DNA of 64,000 bases. It comes from Pseudomonadota bacterium. GTDB taxonomy: Bacteria; Pseudomonadota; Gammaproteobacteria; Burkholderiales; Rhodocyclaceae. Under the pieces are notes generated by a model. The model saw nothing but the letters and a program-made list of their open reading frames with translations, did no database searches and was not told where the DNA came from. Position 1 is the stretch's first letter. The number at the start of each line of letters is the position of its first letter. Made by a program: the position numbers and the translations under genes. Positions 55,107 to 63,333 of this stretch are shown piece by piece. The DNA is taken from NCBI GenBank assembly GCA_018261905.1, contig JAGTRU010000017.1, positions 1 through 64,000 on the forward strand. The letters are read 5' to 3'.

Positions 55107-56957
55107 ATGACAACAACTGAGTCTACAACTGCTCAGAGCTTCGCCGATCTCGGCTTAAGCGCATCACTTCTCAAAACCCTGTCTGATATCGGCTACGAAT
55201 CCCCGTCGCCCATCCAGGCCGAGTGCATCCCCATCCTGTTGCAAGGCCGCGACCTGATCGGTCAGGCCCAGACCGGCACCGGCAAGACCGCCGCCTTCGC
55301 GCTGCCGCTCATGGAACAGATCGACGTCAAGCTGACCAAGCCGCAAGCCCTGGTCCTGACGCCGACCCGCGAACTGGCCATCCAGGTCGCCGAGGCGCTG
55401 CAAAGCTACGCCAAGAACCTGCCCGGCTTCCATGTCCTGCCGATCTATGGCGGCCAGAGCTACACCATCCAGTTGAAGCAGTTGTCGCGCGGCGCCCACA
55501 TCATCGTCGGCACCCCGGGTCGCGTCATGGACCACCTGGAACGCAAGACCCTCAATCTCGACAACCTGAAGACCCTGGTCCTCGACGAAGCCGACGAAAT
55601 GCTGCGCATGGGCTTCATCGACGACGTCGAATGGATACTCGAACGCACCCCGGCCACCCACCAGACGGCACTGTTCTCGGCCACCATGCCGGAACAGATT
55701 CGGCGCGTCGCGCAAAAATACCTGGTCGAACCGCGCGAAATCAAGATCAAATCGGCGACCAGCACGGTTGAGGCGATTCGCCAGGTTTACTGGCAGGTCA
55801 GCGGCATGCACAAACTCGACGCCCTGACCCGCATCCTCGAAGTCGAAAAGGACTTCGACGCCGCCATCATCTTCGTGCGCACCAAGAACGCCACCGTCGA
55901 ACTGGCCGACAAGCTGGCCGCCCGCGGCTATGCCGCCGCCGCCCTGAACGGCGACCTCAACCAGCAGATGCGCGAACGCGTCATCGACCAGTTGAAGTCC
56001 GGCGCCCTCGACATCGTCATCGCCACCGACGTTGCCGCCCGCGGCATCGACGTGCCGCGCGTCAGCCACGTCGTCAATTACGACATCCCTTACGATACCG
56101 AAGCCTACGTGCACCGCATCGGCCGCACCGGCCGTGCCGGCCGCACCGGCAACGCCATCCTCTTCGTTGCCCCGCGCGAAATCCGCATGCTGCGTACCAT
56201 CGAGCGCGCCACCCGCTCGCCGATCGCACCGCTCACCCTGCCCAGCCGCGCCGACGTCACCAACAAGCGGGTTGCCGATTTCAAGGAAAAGGTTGCCGAG
56301 GTGCTCAATGCCGAAGGCCTCGATTTCTTCTCGAACATCGTTTCGCAGATTTCCGAAGAACACGATGTCGGCGTCGAAGAAGTCGCCGCCGCCCTGTGCA
56401 TGCTGGCCCAGGAAAGCAAGCCGCTGCAGATCGCCGGCGAAGATCCGGCCCCGGCCCGCGCCTATCCGGCCGCCAGCGACAGCCGTCGCCCGGCCGCCTT
56501 CGGCGAACGCGACCGCAAGCCGCGCGAAGAACGCAGCGAACGTCCGCGTTTTGAAGATCGCGGCGACAAGCCCCGTTTTGAAGAGCGTAGCGACAAGCCC
56601 CGCTTCGAAGACCGCGGCGAGCGCCCGCGCCGTGAAGAACGCCCGACGCGTTCGGCGCCGACCGGCGACATGGTACGCTACCGCATCGATGTCGGCCGGG
56701 ATCACGGCGTCCAGGTCAAGGACATCGTCGGCGCCATCGCCAACGAAGCCGGCATCGAAAGCCGCTTCATCGGCCGCATCGCGCTGTACGACGAATCGAG
56801 CACCGTCGAACTGCCGGCCGGCATGCCCAAGGAAGCCGACAACGCCCTGAAACGCACCCGCGTCCGCGGCGTGCCGATCAACCTGCGGCCCGACGAAGGT
56901 CGCCCGGATGGCGACGATCGGGGCAACTTCAAGAAAAGAAAATTCGGCGACCGCTAA
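55107..56957 (+). CDS. DEAD-box RNA helicase (CsdA/DeaD type)
   Basis: ATP-dependent RNA helicase of 616 residues, acting in ribosome assembly or RNA decay. The motifs are in order: AQTGTGKTAAFALPL (I), TPTRELAIQV (Ia), GTPGRVMDHL, VLDEADEML (II), FSATMP (III), IFVRTKNATVELADKL (IV), TDVAARGIDVPRV, HRIGRTGRAGR (VI). The C-terminus has a DbpA/DeaD-type RNA-binding domain (MVRYRIDVGRDHGVQVKDIV). An Arg/Glu-rich linker holds three and a half 9-residue repeats. AAGGA lies seven bases before the ATG. Confidence 0.9.
   Translation: MTTTESTTAQSFADLGLSASLLKTLSDIGYESPSPIQAECIPILLQGRDLIGQAQTGTGKTAAFALPLMEQIDVKLTKPQALVLTPTRELAIQVAEALQSYAKNLPGFHVLPIYGGQSYTIQLKQLSRGAHIIVGTPGRVMDHLERKTLNLDNLKTLVLDEADEMLRMGFIDDVEWILERTPATHQTALFSATMPEQIRRVAQKYLVEPREIKIKSATSTVEAIRQVYWQVSGMHKLDALTRILEVEKDFDAAIIFVRTKNATVELADKLAARGYAAAALNGDLNQQMRERVIDQLKSGALDIVIATDVAARGIDVPRVSHVVNYDIPYDTEAYVHRIGRTGRAGRTGNAILFVAPREIRMLRTIERATRSPIAPLTLPSRADVTNKRVADFKEKVAEVLNAEGLDFFSNIVSQISEEHDVGVEEVAAALCMLAQESKPLQIAGEDPAPARAYPAASDSRRPAAFGERDRKPREERSERPRFEDRGDKPRFEERSDKPRFEDRGERPRREERPTRSAPTGDMVRYRIDVGRDHGVQVKDIVGAIANEAGIESRFIGRIALYDESSTVELPAGMPKEADNALKRTRVRGVPINLRPDEGRPDGDDRGNFKKRKFGDR
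56544..56642 (+). repeat. In-frame 27-base tandem repeat in the helicase gene
   Basis: Units of 27 bases at 56544, 56571 and 56598 encode PRFEDRGDK, PRFEERSDK and PRFEDRGER. A partial fourth unit (56625-56642) reads PRREER. The repeat sits between the helicase core and the RNA-binding domain and gives a charged, disordered tether. Confidence 0.85.
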
Positions 56958-56970
56958 GTAACAACCGGAA

Positions 56971-57002
56971 AACGCCCCTATTTATCGAGGGGCGTTTTTT
57001 TT
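56971..57002 (+). terminator. Rho-independent terminator after the helicase gene
   Basis: Stem AACGCCCCT / AGGGGCGTT with an eight-base loop, followed by a T run, starting 14 bases after the stop. Confidence 0.88.
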
Positions 57003-57349
57003 GTTCATTGGCCCCTCGGAATCCCCGCCACCGGCAGACATCCCGACTCTCCGAGAAATCACGCCGGCGGGCGCCAAGCGCCGCACATCCCGATCGTGGT
57101 ACGATAAATCCTTACCTCGCCTCGGCAAAATCAGAAATGCACTGATTTATTCCCCACCGTTCGCAGTGGGCGAATGCAGCAAGAAAGCGCTCATCTCGCG
57201 AGCGGCCTAGAGAGAGAAGGCTTGCAAATAGGAATATATCTCATTTAAACTAAGGGCAGCCAGCAAGATTCCAACTGCCCCAGGAGCCTGTTTTCCGCTC
57301 CGCCATGCCGTTTCGGGATGCCAGCCAGACATCCCTTTGACGAGTTGCC
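57003..57349 (+). promoter_or_regulatory. Iron-island leader with possible promoter and weak Fur-like site
   Basis: No reliable gene is seen here; a 69-codon frame at 57001-57210 has unlikely composition. TTGCAA (57222-57227) and TAAACT (57246-57251) form a -35/-10 pair 18 apart. Between them TAGGAATATATCTCA matches 8 of 14 positions of the TGATAAT-ATTATCA Fur core, a weak fit. A CCCAC/GTGGG stem lies near 57155. Confidence 0.35.
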
Positions 57350-58051
57350 ATGGCTGCCAAATTTTCCCTGCGTTTCCTTTGTCCGTCGCGCGCCTTTACC
57401 GCGGTTGCGGGCTCACAGCCGTCCGATCCGGAACTGGCTGCTGCGCAGCGGCGCAGTGCCTGGCGCAAACTCCTGCTCAAGCTGCACTGGATCAGCTCGG
57501 CGCTGTGCCTGCTCGGCATGAGCCTGTTCAGCATCACCGGCATCACGCTCAATCACGCGGCGCAGATCGAGGCCAAGCCGCAGATCACGCGCAGTATGCT
57601 GCCCTTGCCGGCCGATTTGCTGCCCGGTTTGCAAGGCCTGGCGGAAGCAGCGCCGGCGCGTTTGCCGCCAGCGGTCGACGCCTGGTTGGGAGCCAATTTC
57701 CACGTTGACCTGAGCGCAGCCAGTCCGGAATGGTCGGCCGAGGAAATCTACCTGCCGCTGCCGCGACCGGGCGGCGACGCCTGGCTGCGCATCGGACTCG
57801 AAGACGGCGAGGTCGAATACGAAGTGACCGAGCGCGGCTGGATTTCCTGGCTCAACGACCTGCACAAGGGGCGCCATACCGGCGGCGTGTGGAGTCTGTT
57901 CATCGATCTCTTTGCGCTGGCCTGCCTGTTCTTCTCGGTCACCGGCTTGCTGCTGCTCCAGATGCAGGCCGGACAACGGCCCTCGACCTGGCCGCTGGTC
58001 GCTTTCGGTTGCCTGCTGCCGGTCCTCATTGCCCTGCTTTTCATTCATTGA
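57350..58051 (+). CDS. PepSY-associated membrane protein
   Basis: A 233-residue protein with two membrane segments at the ends (LKLHWISSALCLLGMSLFSI near 43-65 and LFIDLFALACLFFSVTGLLL near 183-205, plus a C-terminal helix). The intervening part is a PepSY-like periplasmic domain. FSITGITLNHAAQIEAKPQI and the HWISSA segment mark the PepSY-associated TM family, members of which carry histidines for heme and occur in iron reduction and uptake loci. First gene of a run with DUF2271, DUF4198 and a flavoreductase. Confidence 0.8.
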   Translation: MAAKFSLRFLCPSRAFTAVAGSQPSDPELAAAQRRSAWRKLLLKLHWISSALCLLGMSLFSITGITLNHAAQIEAKPQITRSMLPLPADLLPGLQGLAEAAPARLPPAVDAWLGANFHVDLSAASPEWSAEEIYLPLPRPGGDAWLRIGLEDGEVEYEVTERGWISWLNDLHKGRHTGGVWSLFIDLFALACLFFSVTGLLLLQMQAGQRPSTWPLVAFGCLLPVLIALLFIH

Positions 58052-58068
58052 TCCCCACGGAGAATTTC

Positions 58069-58584
58069 ATGCAAAAACGCAAACTCCTGCTCACGGCCGT
58101 GCTGGCCAGCGCGCTGCCGGCGCTGGCGGCGGAGTTGTCGGTCAAGATCGACATTCCGCAACTGGCGGTTGCCGAATACCACCGGCCCTACATCGCCATG
58201 TGGCTGGAAAAGGCCGACGGCGGTCAGGTCACGCAACTGGCCGTGTGGTACGACCAGAAAAAGAAGGACAACGGCGGCACCAAGTGGCTCAAGGACATGC
58301 GCCAGTGGTGGCGCAAGGGCGGTCGCGACCTCGAAGTGCCGCTTGATGCGGTGACCAGCGCGACACGCGCGCCCGGCCTGCATGCTCTGAATTTCGCTGC
58401 CGGCAAGGCGCCGCTCGGTCAGTTGGCGGCCGGCGAATACACGCTGTTTGTTGAAGCCTCGCGCGAAGCGGGCGGCCGCGAAGTCGTCCGCGTGCCGCTC
58501 AGCTGGCCGCCCAAGGAAGCTCGCTCGACCGGCAGCAAGGGCCAGGAAGAGCTGGGCAATGTCACCGTGCAACTGAAACCCTGA
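58069..58584 (+). CDS. DUF2271 exported protein
   Basis: Periplasmic protein of 171 residues with a signal peptide (LLLTAVLASALPALA). The mature part ELSVKIDIPQLAVAEYHRPY matches DUF2271, with YIAMWLEKADGGQVTQLAVW and WLKDMRQWWRKGGRDLEVPL. Members occur next to PepSY and flavoreductase genes; activity is not known. GGAG lies before the ATG. It begins 17 bases after the PepSY gene, in the same unit. Confidence 0.82.
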   Translation: MQKRKLLLTAVLASALPALAAELSVKIDIPQLAVAEYHRPYIAMWLEKADGGQVTQLAVWYDQKKKDNGGTKWLKDMRQWWRKGGRDLEVPLDAVTSATRAPGLHALNFAAGKAPLGQLAAGEYTLFVEASREAGGREVVRVPLSWPPKEARSTGSKGQEELGNVTVQLKP

Positions 58585-58603
58585 TTTCTTCGGAGGAAAC
58601 ACC

Positions 58604-59428
58604 ATGCATTCCCTGACTCGCTCCTTTCTCGCCGTCGCCCTGCTGGCCTCGGTTTCGGCGGCACACGCGCATCGCACCTGGCTGCTGCCCTCGGCTGCCC
58701 AGGTGGATGGCAAGGATCCCTGGGTAACGGTCGACGCCGCCGTTTCCGAGGATTTGTTCGAACTGGGCGCCAATGCCCTCAAGCTCGACGGCCTGAGCAT
58801 CACCGACCCGGATGGCGGCAGCGTGCAGCCGAACCAGACGTCCACCGGCAAATATCGCAGCAGCCTCGATCTCAAACTGGCGAAAAGCGGCACCTACCGG
58901 ATTTCCCTGGTCAGCGAGACGGCCATGGCCAGCTACAAATTGAATGGCGAGATGAAACGCTGGCGCGGCAATGTTGCCGACCTGAAAAAGGAAGTGCCGG
59001 CCGAGGCAGAAGAACTGTCGGTGAGCACGACGCTTGGCCGCCTGGAAACCTTCGTCACCGCCGGCAAGCCGAACGGCACGGCACTCAAGCCGGTCGGTAG
59101 CGGCCTGGAGCTGATTCCGCTTGATCACCCGAGCGAGTTCCTGGCCGGCCAGCCGGCCCGCTTCCGCCTGCTGCTCGACGGCAAGCCACTGCCCGGCCTG
59201 ACCGTCGCCGTGGTGCCCGGCGGCGTCAAATATCGCGGCGTACTCAAGGAAACAGCGCTGACTACCGATGCCAAGGGTGAATTCACCGTCAATTGGCCTA
59301 CGCCGCAGATGTACTGGATCAACGCCGGCTACCCGGCGCGCGTCAATGTGCCGGAAGGCCAGCCGCGTCCGCCGATGCCGGCCAAGCGCTACAACTACAG
59401 CGGCACTTTCGAGGTCCTGCCGCAATAA
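58604..59428 (+). CDS. DUF4198 exported protein
   Basis: A 274-residue periplasmic protein. The signal peptide SFLAVALLASVSAAHA is followed at the processing site by HRTWLLPSAAQVDG, an N-terminal His often seen in DUF4198 metal-associated proteins (relatives are annotated near nickel or cobalt and iron uptake). The body is beta-rich (FRLLLDGKPLPGLTVAVVPG). Third gene of the PepSY run. Its role is unknown; a metal-binding or carrier function is inference. Confidence 0.8.
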   Translation: MHSLTRSFLAVALLASVSAAHAHRTWLLPSAAQVDGKDPWVTVDAAVSEDLFELGANALKLDGLSITDPDGGSVQPNQTSTGKYRSSLDLKLAKSGTYRISLVSETAMASYKLNGEMKRWRGNVADLKKEVPAEAEELSVSTTLGRLETFVTAGKPNGTALKPVGSGLELIPLDHPSEFLAGQPARFRLLLDGKPLPGLTVAVVPGGVKYRGVLKETALTTDAKGEFTVNWPTPQMYWINAGYPARVNVPEGQPRPPMPAKRYNYSGTFEVLPQ

Positions 59429-59453
59429 GGCCTGGTGCTTAGAGCGTGGCCGG

Positions 59454-60824
59454 ATGATCCCACGGCGCCCATTTTTCGGATTTTCGATGCTCTGGATGCT
59501 TGAACCGGCGCGCGGTATCGCTGCCATCGCGCTGACCCTGGCCTATCTTGGCTTGTGCTGGTGGGCCTGGCAGCGCCGGACATTTTCTCCTTCCCCCGCG
59601 ACAAATGCCGACTGGACGGTGGCCTACGCCAGCCAGACCGGCACGGCGCAGGCCCTGGCCCAACGCTCTGCTATTGCGCTTGAGCGCAGCGGCGCGACGG
59701 TGTGCTGCCTGCCGCTCAACCAACTCGATGCGGCCAGTCTGCAGGCCGGCGGCCGTTTCCTGTTTGTCGTCAGTACGGCCGGTGAGGGCGATGCGCCGGA
59801 CAACGCGGCACGTTTTGCCCGCCAATTGTTGGGCGAGACACTCGATCTGGCCGCTGTCGAGTTCGCGCTGCTCGCCCTCGGCGACCGCAGCTACCGGCAT
59901 TTCTGCGGCTTCGCTGAACGCCTGGCGCAATGGCTGTTGGCGCAGGGCGCCCGCCAGCGCTTTGCCCGGATCGCGGTTGATCGCGGCGATAGCGTGGCGC
60001 TTGCGGCCTGGCGACAGCGCCTGGCCGAACTCGGGGCGGCCGAAGAATTTATTGAAAGCGCCGATGATTTCCGCCCCTGGCGCCTGATCGACCGTCAGCA
60101 TCTCAATCCGGGCAGTGCCGGCGGCGAGGTCTATCAGCTAAGCTTCGCCGCAAGCGGCGAAACACCGCTCTGGGCGGCCGGCGATCTGGCGCAGATCCGG
60201 CACGCGGCTGACGCCAGTTGCCAGCGTGACTACTCGATTGCCTCGCTGCCCGAAGAAGGCGGCCAAGTGCGCCTGCTCGTCCGCCGCCATAGTCGGGCCG
60301 ACGGTTCGAGCGGCATGATGTCGGGCTGGCTGACCCGGGATCTGCCGCTCGGCGGCGAGATCGCCTTGCGCCTGCACCGGCATCCGGCATTCCATCTCAA
60401 CAACAACCGTTTCCGGCCGCTGATCTGCATCGGCAACGGCGTCGGTCTGGCCGGTTTGCGCGCCCTGCTGGCCAGCCGGATTGCCACCGGCTGCGACGAC
60501 AACTGGCTGCTGTTCGGCGAACGCAACAAAAGGCAGGATTTTCACTGGCAGGACGAGTTGACCGCCTGGCAGGCGGCCGGCTTCCTGGCCCGGCTCGATA
60601 CGGCGTTTTCGCGCGATGCCGACGACGGGCACTACGTTCAGGATTGCCTGGCCGCCCAGGGTGAACTGTTGCGGCAGTGGGTGGCGCGCGGTGGGGCTGT
60701 ATATGTCTGCGGTAGTCGCCAGGGAATGGCGGCGGGTATCGATCGGGGGCTGCGCGAGATAGTCGGTGACGAAGGCGTCGACCGCTTGCAGCGGGAGGGG
60801 CGTTATTGCCGCGACGTGTTCTGA
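59454..60824 (+). CDS. Membrane-anchored flavodoxin-FNR reductase
   Basis: A 456-residue reductase resembling the sulfite-reductase flavoprotein. One N-terminal helix (IAAIALTLAYLGLCWWAW) precedes a flavodoxin domain with FMN site AYASQTGTAQALAQRS and VVSTAGEGDAPDNA. An FAD domain (RDYSIAS) and an NADPH domain (ICIGNGVGLAGLRALL, YVCGSRQGMAAGI) follow. Similar proteins in iron loci are proposed to supply electrons for ferric or ferrisiderophore reduction. Starts considered: ATG 59454 (used) and 59487. Last gene of the PepSY run, just before the Fur-controlled receptor. Confidence 0.85.
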   Translation: MIPRRPFFGFSMLWMLEPARGIAAIALTLAYLGLCWWAWQRRTFSPSPATNADWTVAYASQTGTAQALAQRSAIALERSGATVCCLPLNQLDAASLQAGGRFLFVVSTAGEGDAPDNAARFARQLLGETLDLAAVEFALLALGDRSYRHFCGFAERLAQWLLAQGARQRFARIAVDRGDSVALAAWRQRLAELGAAEEFIESADDFRPWRLIDRQHLNPGSAGGEVYQLSFAASGETPLWAAGDLAQIRHAADASCQRDYSIASLPEEGGQVRLLVRRHSRADGSSGMMSGWLTRDLPLGGEIALRLHRHPAFHLNNNRFRPLICIGNGVGLAGLRALLASRIATGCDDNWLLFGERNKRQDFHWQDELTAWQAAGFLARLDTAFSRDADDGHYVQDCLAAQGELLRQWVARGGAVYVCGSRQGMAAGIDRGLREIVGDEGVDRLQREGRYCRDVF

Positions 60825-60873
60825 GCAGGATGGCGGAGCGCAATACTTTTTTACAAAGAGTTGCGTTTGTTGT

Positions 60874-60888
60874 TGAGAATTATTATCA
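60874..60888 (+). promoter_or_regulatory. Strong Fur box upstream of the siderophore receptor
   Basis: TGAGAAT-T-ATTATCA matches the 7-1-7 Fur core (TGATAAT-N-ATTATCA) at 13 of 14 positions. It overlaps a TTGAGA -35 candidate (60873-60878), with TATATT (60898-60903) as -10. It lies about 100 bases before the receptor ATG. Confidence 0.8.
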
Positions 60889-60990
60889 TCTGAACCGTAT
60901 ATTCATCCAGCCAGCCATCTGCGAAAACCGTTCCCCACGGTTTCGCTGGAACGCCAGCCAAATCCGCTAAATCTTCACAGGAACAGGCTC

Positions 60991-63273
60991 ATGGCGCATA
61001 TCCGCAGTCGCAAGCATACCCACTCTTCTCACCTCCTGGCGCTGGTCGCCGCCACTCTGCCGGTCGCCGCACTGGCCCAGGAATCCGAAACCTCGCTGCC
61101 GCCGATGACCGTCAAGGCCGTTGCCGACGTACCGTTCAAGGCTGAGCGGGCGGCCAATTCCAAGCTCACTCAACCGCTGCTCGACACCCCGCAAACCGTG
61201 CAGGTGATCAAGAAGGAAATCATCCAGGAACAGGGCGCCGCCTCGCTGATGGAAGCGCTGCGCAACACGCCGGGCATCACCATGCAACTGGGCGAGAACG
61301 GCAATACCTCGGCCGGCGATACTTTCCAGATGCGCGGTTTCTCGACGCAGACGGCAACCTTCGTCGACGGCATTCGCGATCTTGGCGCCGTGTCGCGCGA
61401 CGTCTTCAACATCGAGCAGATCGAGGTCGTCAAAGGCCCGGCCGGCTCCGATATCGGCCGCGGCGCCTCGTCCGGTTACATCAACCTGATTTCCAAGCGG
61501 CCCGGGCTGGACAGTATCAATACCGCTTCGGTCGCCGTCGGTACGGCCAACAAGACGCGCCTGAGCGCCGATTTCAACCAGAAGGTCGGTGAAACCGCCG
61601 CCGTGCGCCTCAATGTCATGGCCCAGGATGGCGGCGTCGACGGTCGCGACCAGGTCAAAAACAGCGGCCTCGCCATTGCGCCGGCCTTCGCGCTCGGTCT
61701 CGGCACGCCGACCCGCTTCTATTTCTACTCGCAGCATATACGCCAGAACAACGTGCCGGATGGCGGCATCCCGACCATCGGCATGGAGGGCTTCTATAAC
61801 AGCAACGCCAACTTGAAGGCCGGCGCTCGGGTCGATAGCAAAAATTTCTACGGCGGCAAGAACGATTACGAAAAGGTCGATGCCGACATGCTCACCGCCA
61901 AGTTCGAACATGACCTGGGCGACGGTACGACCATCCGCAATATCAGCCGCTATGGCAAGACTTCGATGGATCGAGTGATGACCGGCATCAACACGCTGAG
62001 CGCCGCCTCGGCCGATCCTTCGAGCTGGACGGTCGCCCGCCTGCGTCAACGCACTGATCAGGAAAACGAGATTTTGGCCAACCAGACCAGCCTGAGCGCT
62101 GAATTTTCCACCGGTTTGGTCAAGCATTCGCTGATCGCCGGCCTTGAGCTGATGTACGAACGCCAGAAGACGCTGACATTCGCCAGCGCGGCGCAGACCA
62201 TCAACGGCGTTGCCTATTCGGCCATCCTCAATCCGAATGCCAACCTCTACGACCCGGATTCCTCGCTCGATCTCGGCACACCTTACGCCACTGGCGCCTA
62301 TATCGACGGCAAGACGACCACCGCCGCCCTCTACCTCTTCGACAACCTCAAGCTGACCGAGCGCTGGATGCTCAACGCTGGCTTCCGTGCCGAACATTAC
62401 AAGACGACGACCGACGGCCGTACCCAGGTCACGACCAACAATCAGGCCCTCTATCCGGGATATGCCGTCAATCAACTGGCACCGGACAGCCTGGAAGTCT
62501 CCGACAATCTGCTGAGCTGGAAGGTCGGCGCGCTCTACAAGCCGGCCGCCAACGGCAGCATCTACATTGCCTACGCCAATTCGCTGACCCCGCCGGGCGC
62601 CGCCAACTTCGCGCTCTCCGCCTCGACTTCGAGTTCCAGCAACGCGACTTTCGAGCCGCAGGAAACGACCAATATCGAACTCGGCAGCAAGTGGGATCTG
62701 CTCGACAAACGCCTCAACCTGACGGCCGCCCTCTATCGCACCGAGAACGACAAGCAGGTTTCCTATAACGCCATTGACGGGACCTACTCGCAATTCGGCA
62801 AAACCCGGGTCGAAGGCATCGAACTGGCTGCCGTCGGTCAATTGACCAACTTCTGGCAAGTCTCGGCCGGCATCGCCCAGATGCGGACCACGGCGCTCGA
62901 CAACTACAGCTTCAGCACGACCAGCGGCGTCTCATCCTCATCCGGCGTGCGTTGGGCGCCGGATCTGACGGCGACCTTATGGACCTCCTATTCGCTCGGC
63001 GATTTCACCCTGGGCGGCGGCGTCCGCTACGTTTCCGAACAGAAGCGCCTGATCACGGGCGACAACGCGGCAACGACCAATATGCCGAACATCCCGTCGT
63101 CCTGGGTGACCGACGCGATGGCGGCCTACAAGCTGAGCAAGAAGGTCAATCTGCGCCTCAACGTCTACAACCTGTTCGACGAGGAATACATCAGCACCCT
63201 CAACAACAGCGGGGCACGGATGACGCTAGGTACCCCACGGTCGGCCATGCTAAGCGCCAACTTCACTTTCTGA
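60991..63273 (+). CDS. TonB-dependent siderophore receptor (Fiu/PiuA-like)
   Basis: Outer-membrane receptor of 760 residues for ferric siderophores, probably catecholate type. A signal peptide (LLALVAATLPVAALAQ) precedes the TonB box region and plug (DTPQTVQVIKKEIIQEQGAA, then MRGFSTQTATFVDGIRDLG, then IEVVKGPAGSDIGRGASSGY). A 22-strand barrel follows, ending with the aromatic-terminal SANFTF. The catecholate assignment rests on the Fiu-like pattern and the PiuC gene that follows. A near-perfect Fur box lies upstream. AGGA precedes the ATG. Confidence 0.9.
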   Translation: MAHIRSRKHTHSSHLLALVAATLPVAALAQESETSLPPMTVKAVADVPFKAERAANSKLTQPLLDTPQTVQVIKKEIIQEQGAASLMEALRNTPGITMQLGENGNTSAGDTFQMRGFSTQTATFVDGIRDLGAVSRDVFNIEQIEVVKGPAGSDIGRGASSGYINLISKRPGLDSINTASVAVGTANKTRLSADFNQKVGETAAVRLNVMAQDGGVDGRDQVKNSGLAIAPAFALGLGTPTRFYFYSQHIRQNNVPDGGIPTIGMEGFYNSNANLKAGARVDSKNFYGGKNDYEKVDADMLTAKFEHDLGDGTTIRNISRYGKTSMDRVMTGINTLSAASADPSSWTVARLRQRTDQENEILANQTSLSAEFSTGLVKHSLIAGLELMYERQKTLTFASAAQTINGVAYSAILNPNANLYDPDSSLDLGTPYATGAYIDGKTTTAALYLFDNLKLTERWMLNAGFRAEHYKTTTDGRTQVTTNNQALYPGYAVNQLAPDSLEVSDNLLSWKVGALYKPAANGSIYIAYANSLTPPGAANFALSASTSSSSNATFEPQETTNIELGSKWDLLDKRLNLTAALYRTENDKQVSYNAIDGTYSQFGKTRVEGIELAAVGQLTNFWQVSAGIAQMRTTALDNYSFSTTSGVSSSSGVRWAPDLTATLWTSYSLGDFTLGGGVRYVSEQKRLITGDNAATTNMPNIPSSWVTDAMAAYKLSKKVNLRLNVYNLFDEEYISTLNNSGARMTLGTPRSAMLSANFTF

Positions 63274-63333
63274 CCGGTTCGCCGGCCATTCCGAACCCGT
63301 TCGCCAGACGGCCCGTTGCTCAAGGAGTCCCGC

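Noticed and set aside
57001..57210. 69-codon plus-strand frame after the helicase terminator
   Set aside because: Starts within the terminator T run and has no ribosome site or domain; taken as non-coding.
60967..62859. 630-codon minus-strand frame opposite the siderophore receptor
   Set aside because: Shadow of the receptor; no signal peptide, domain or ribosome site.
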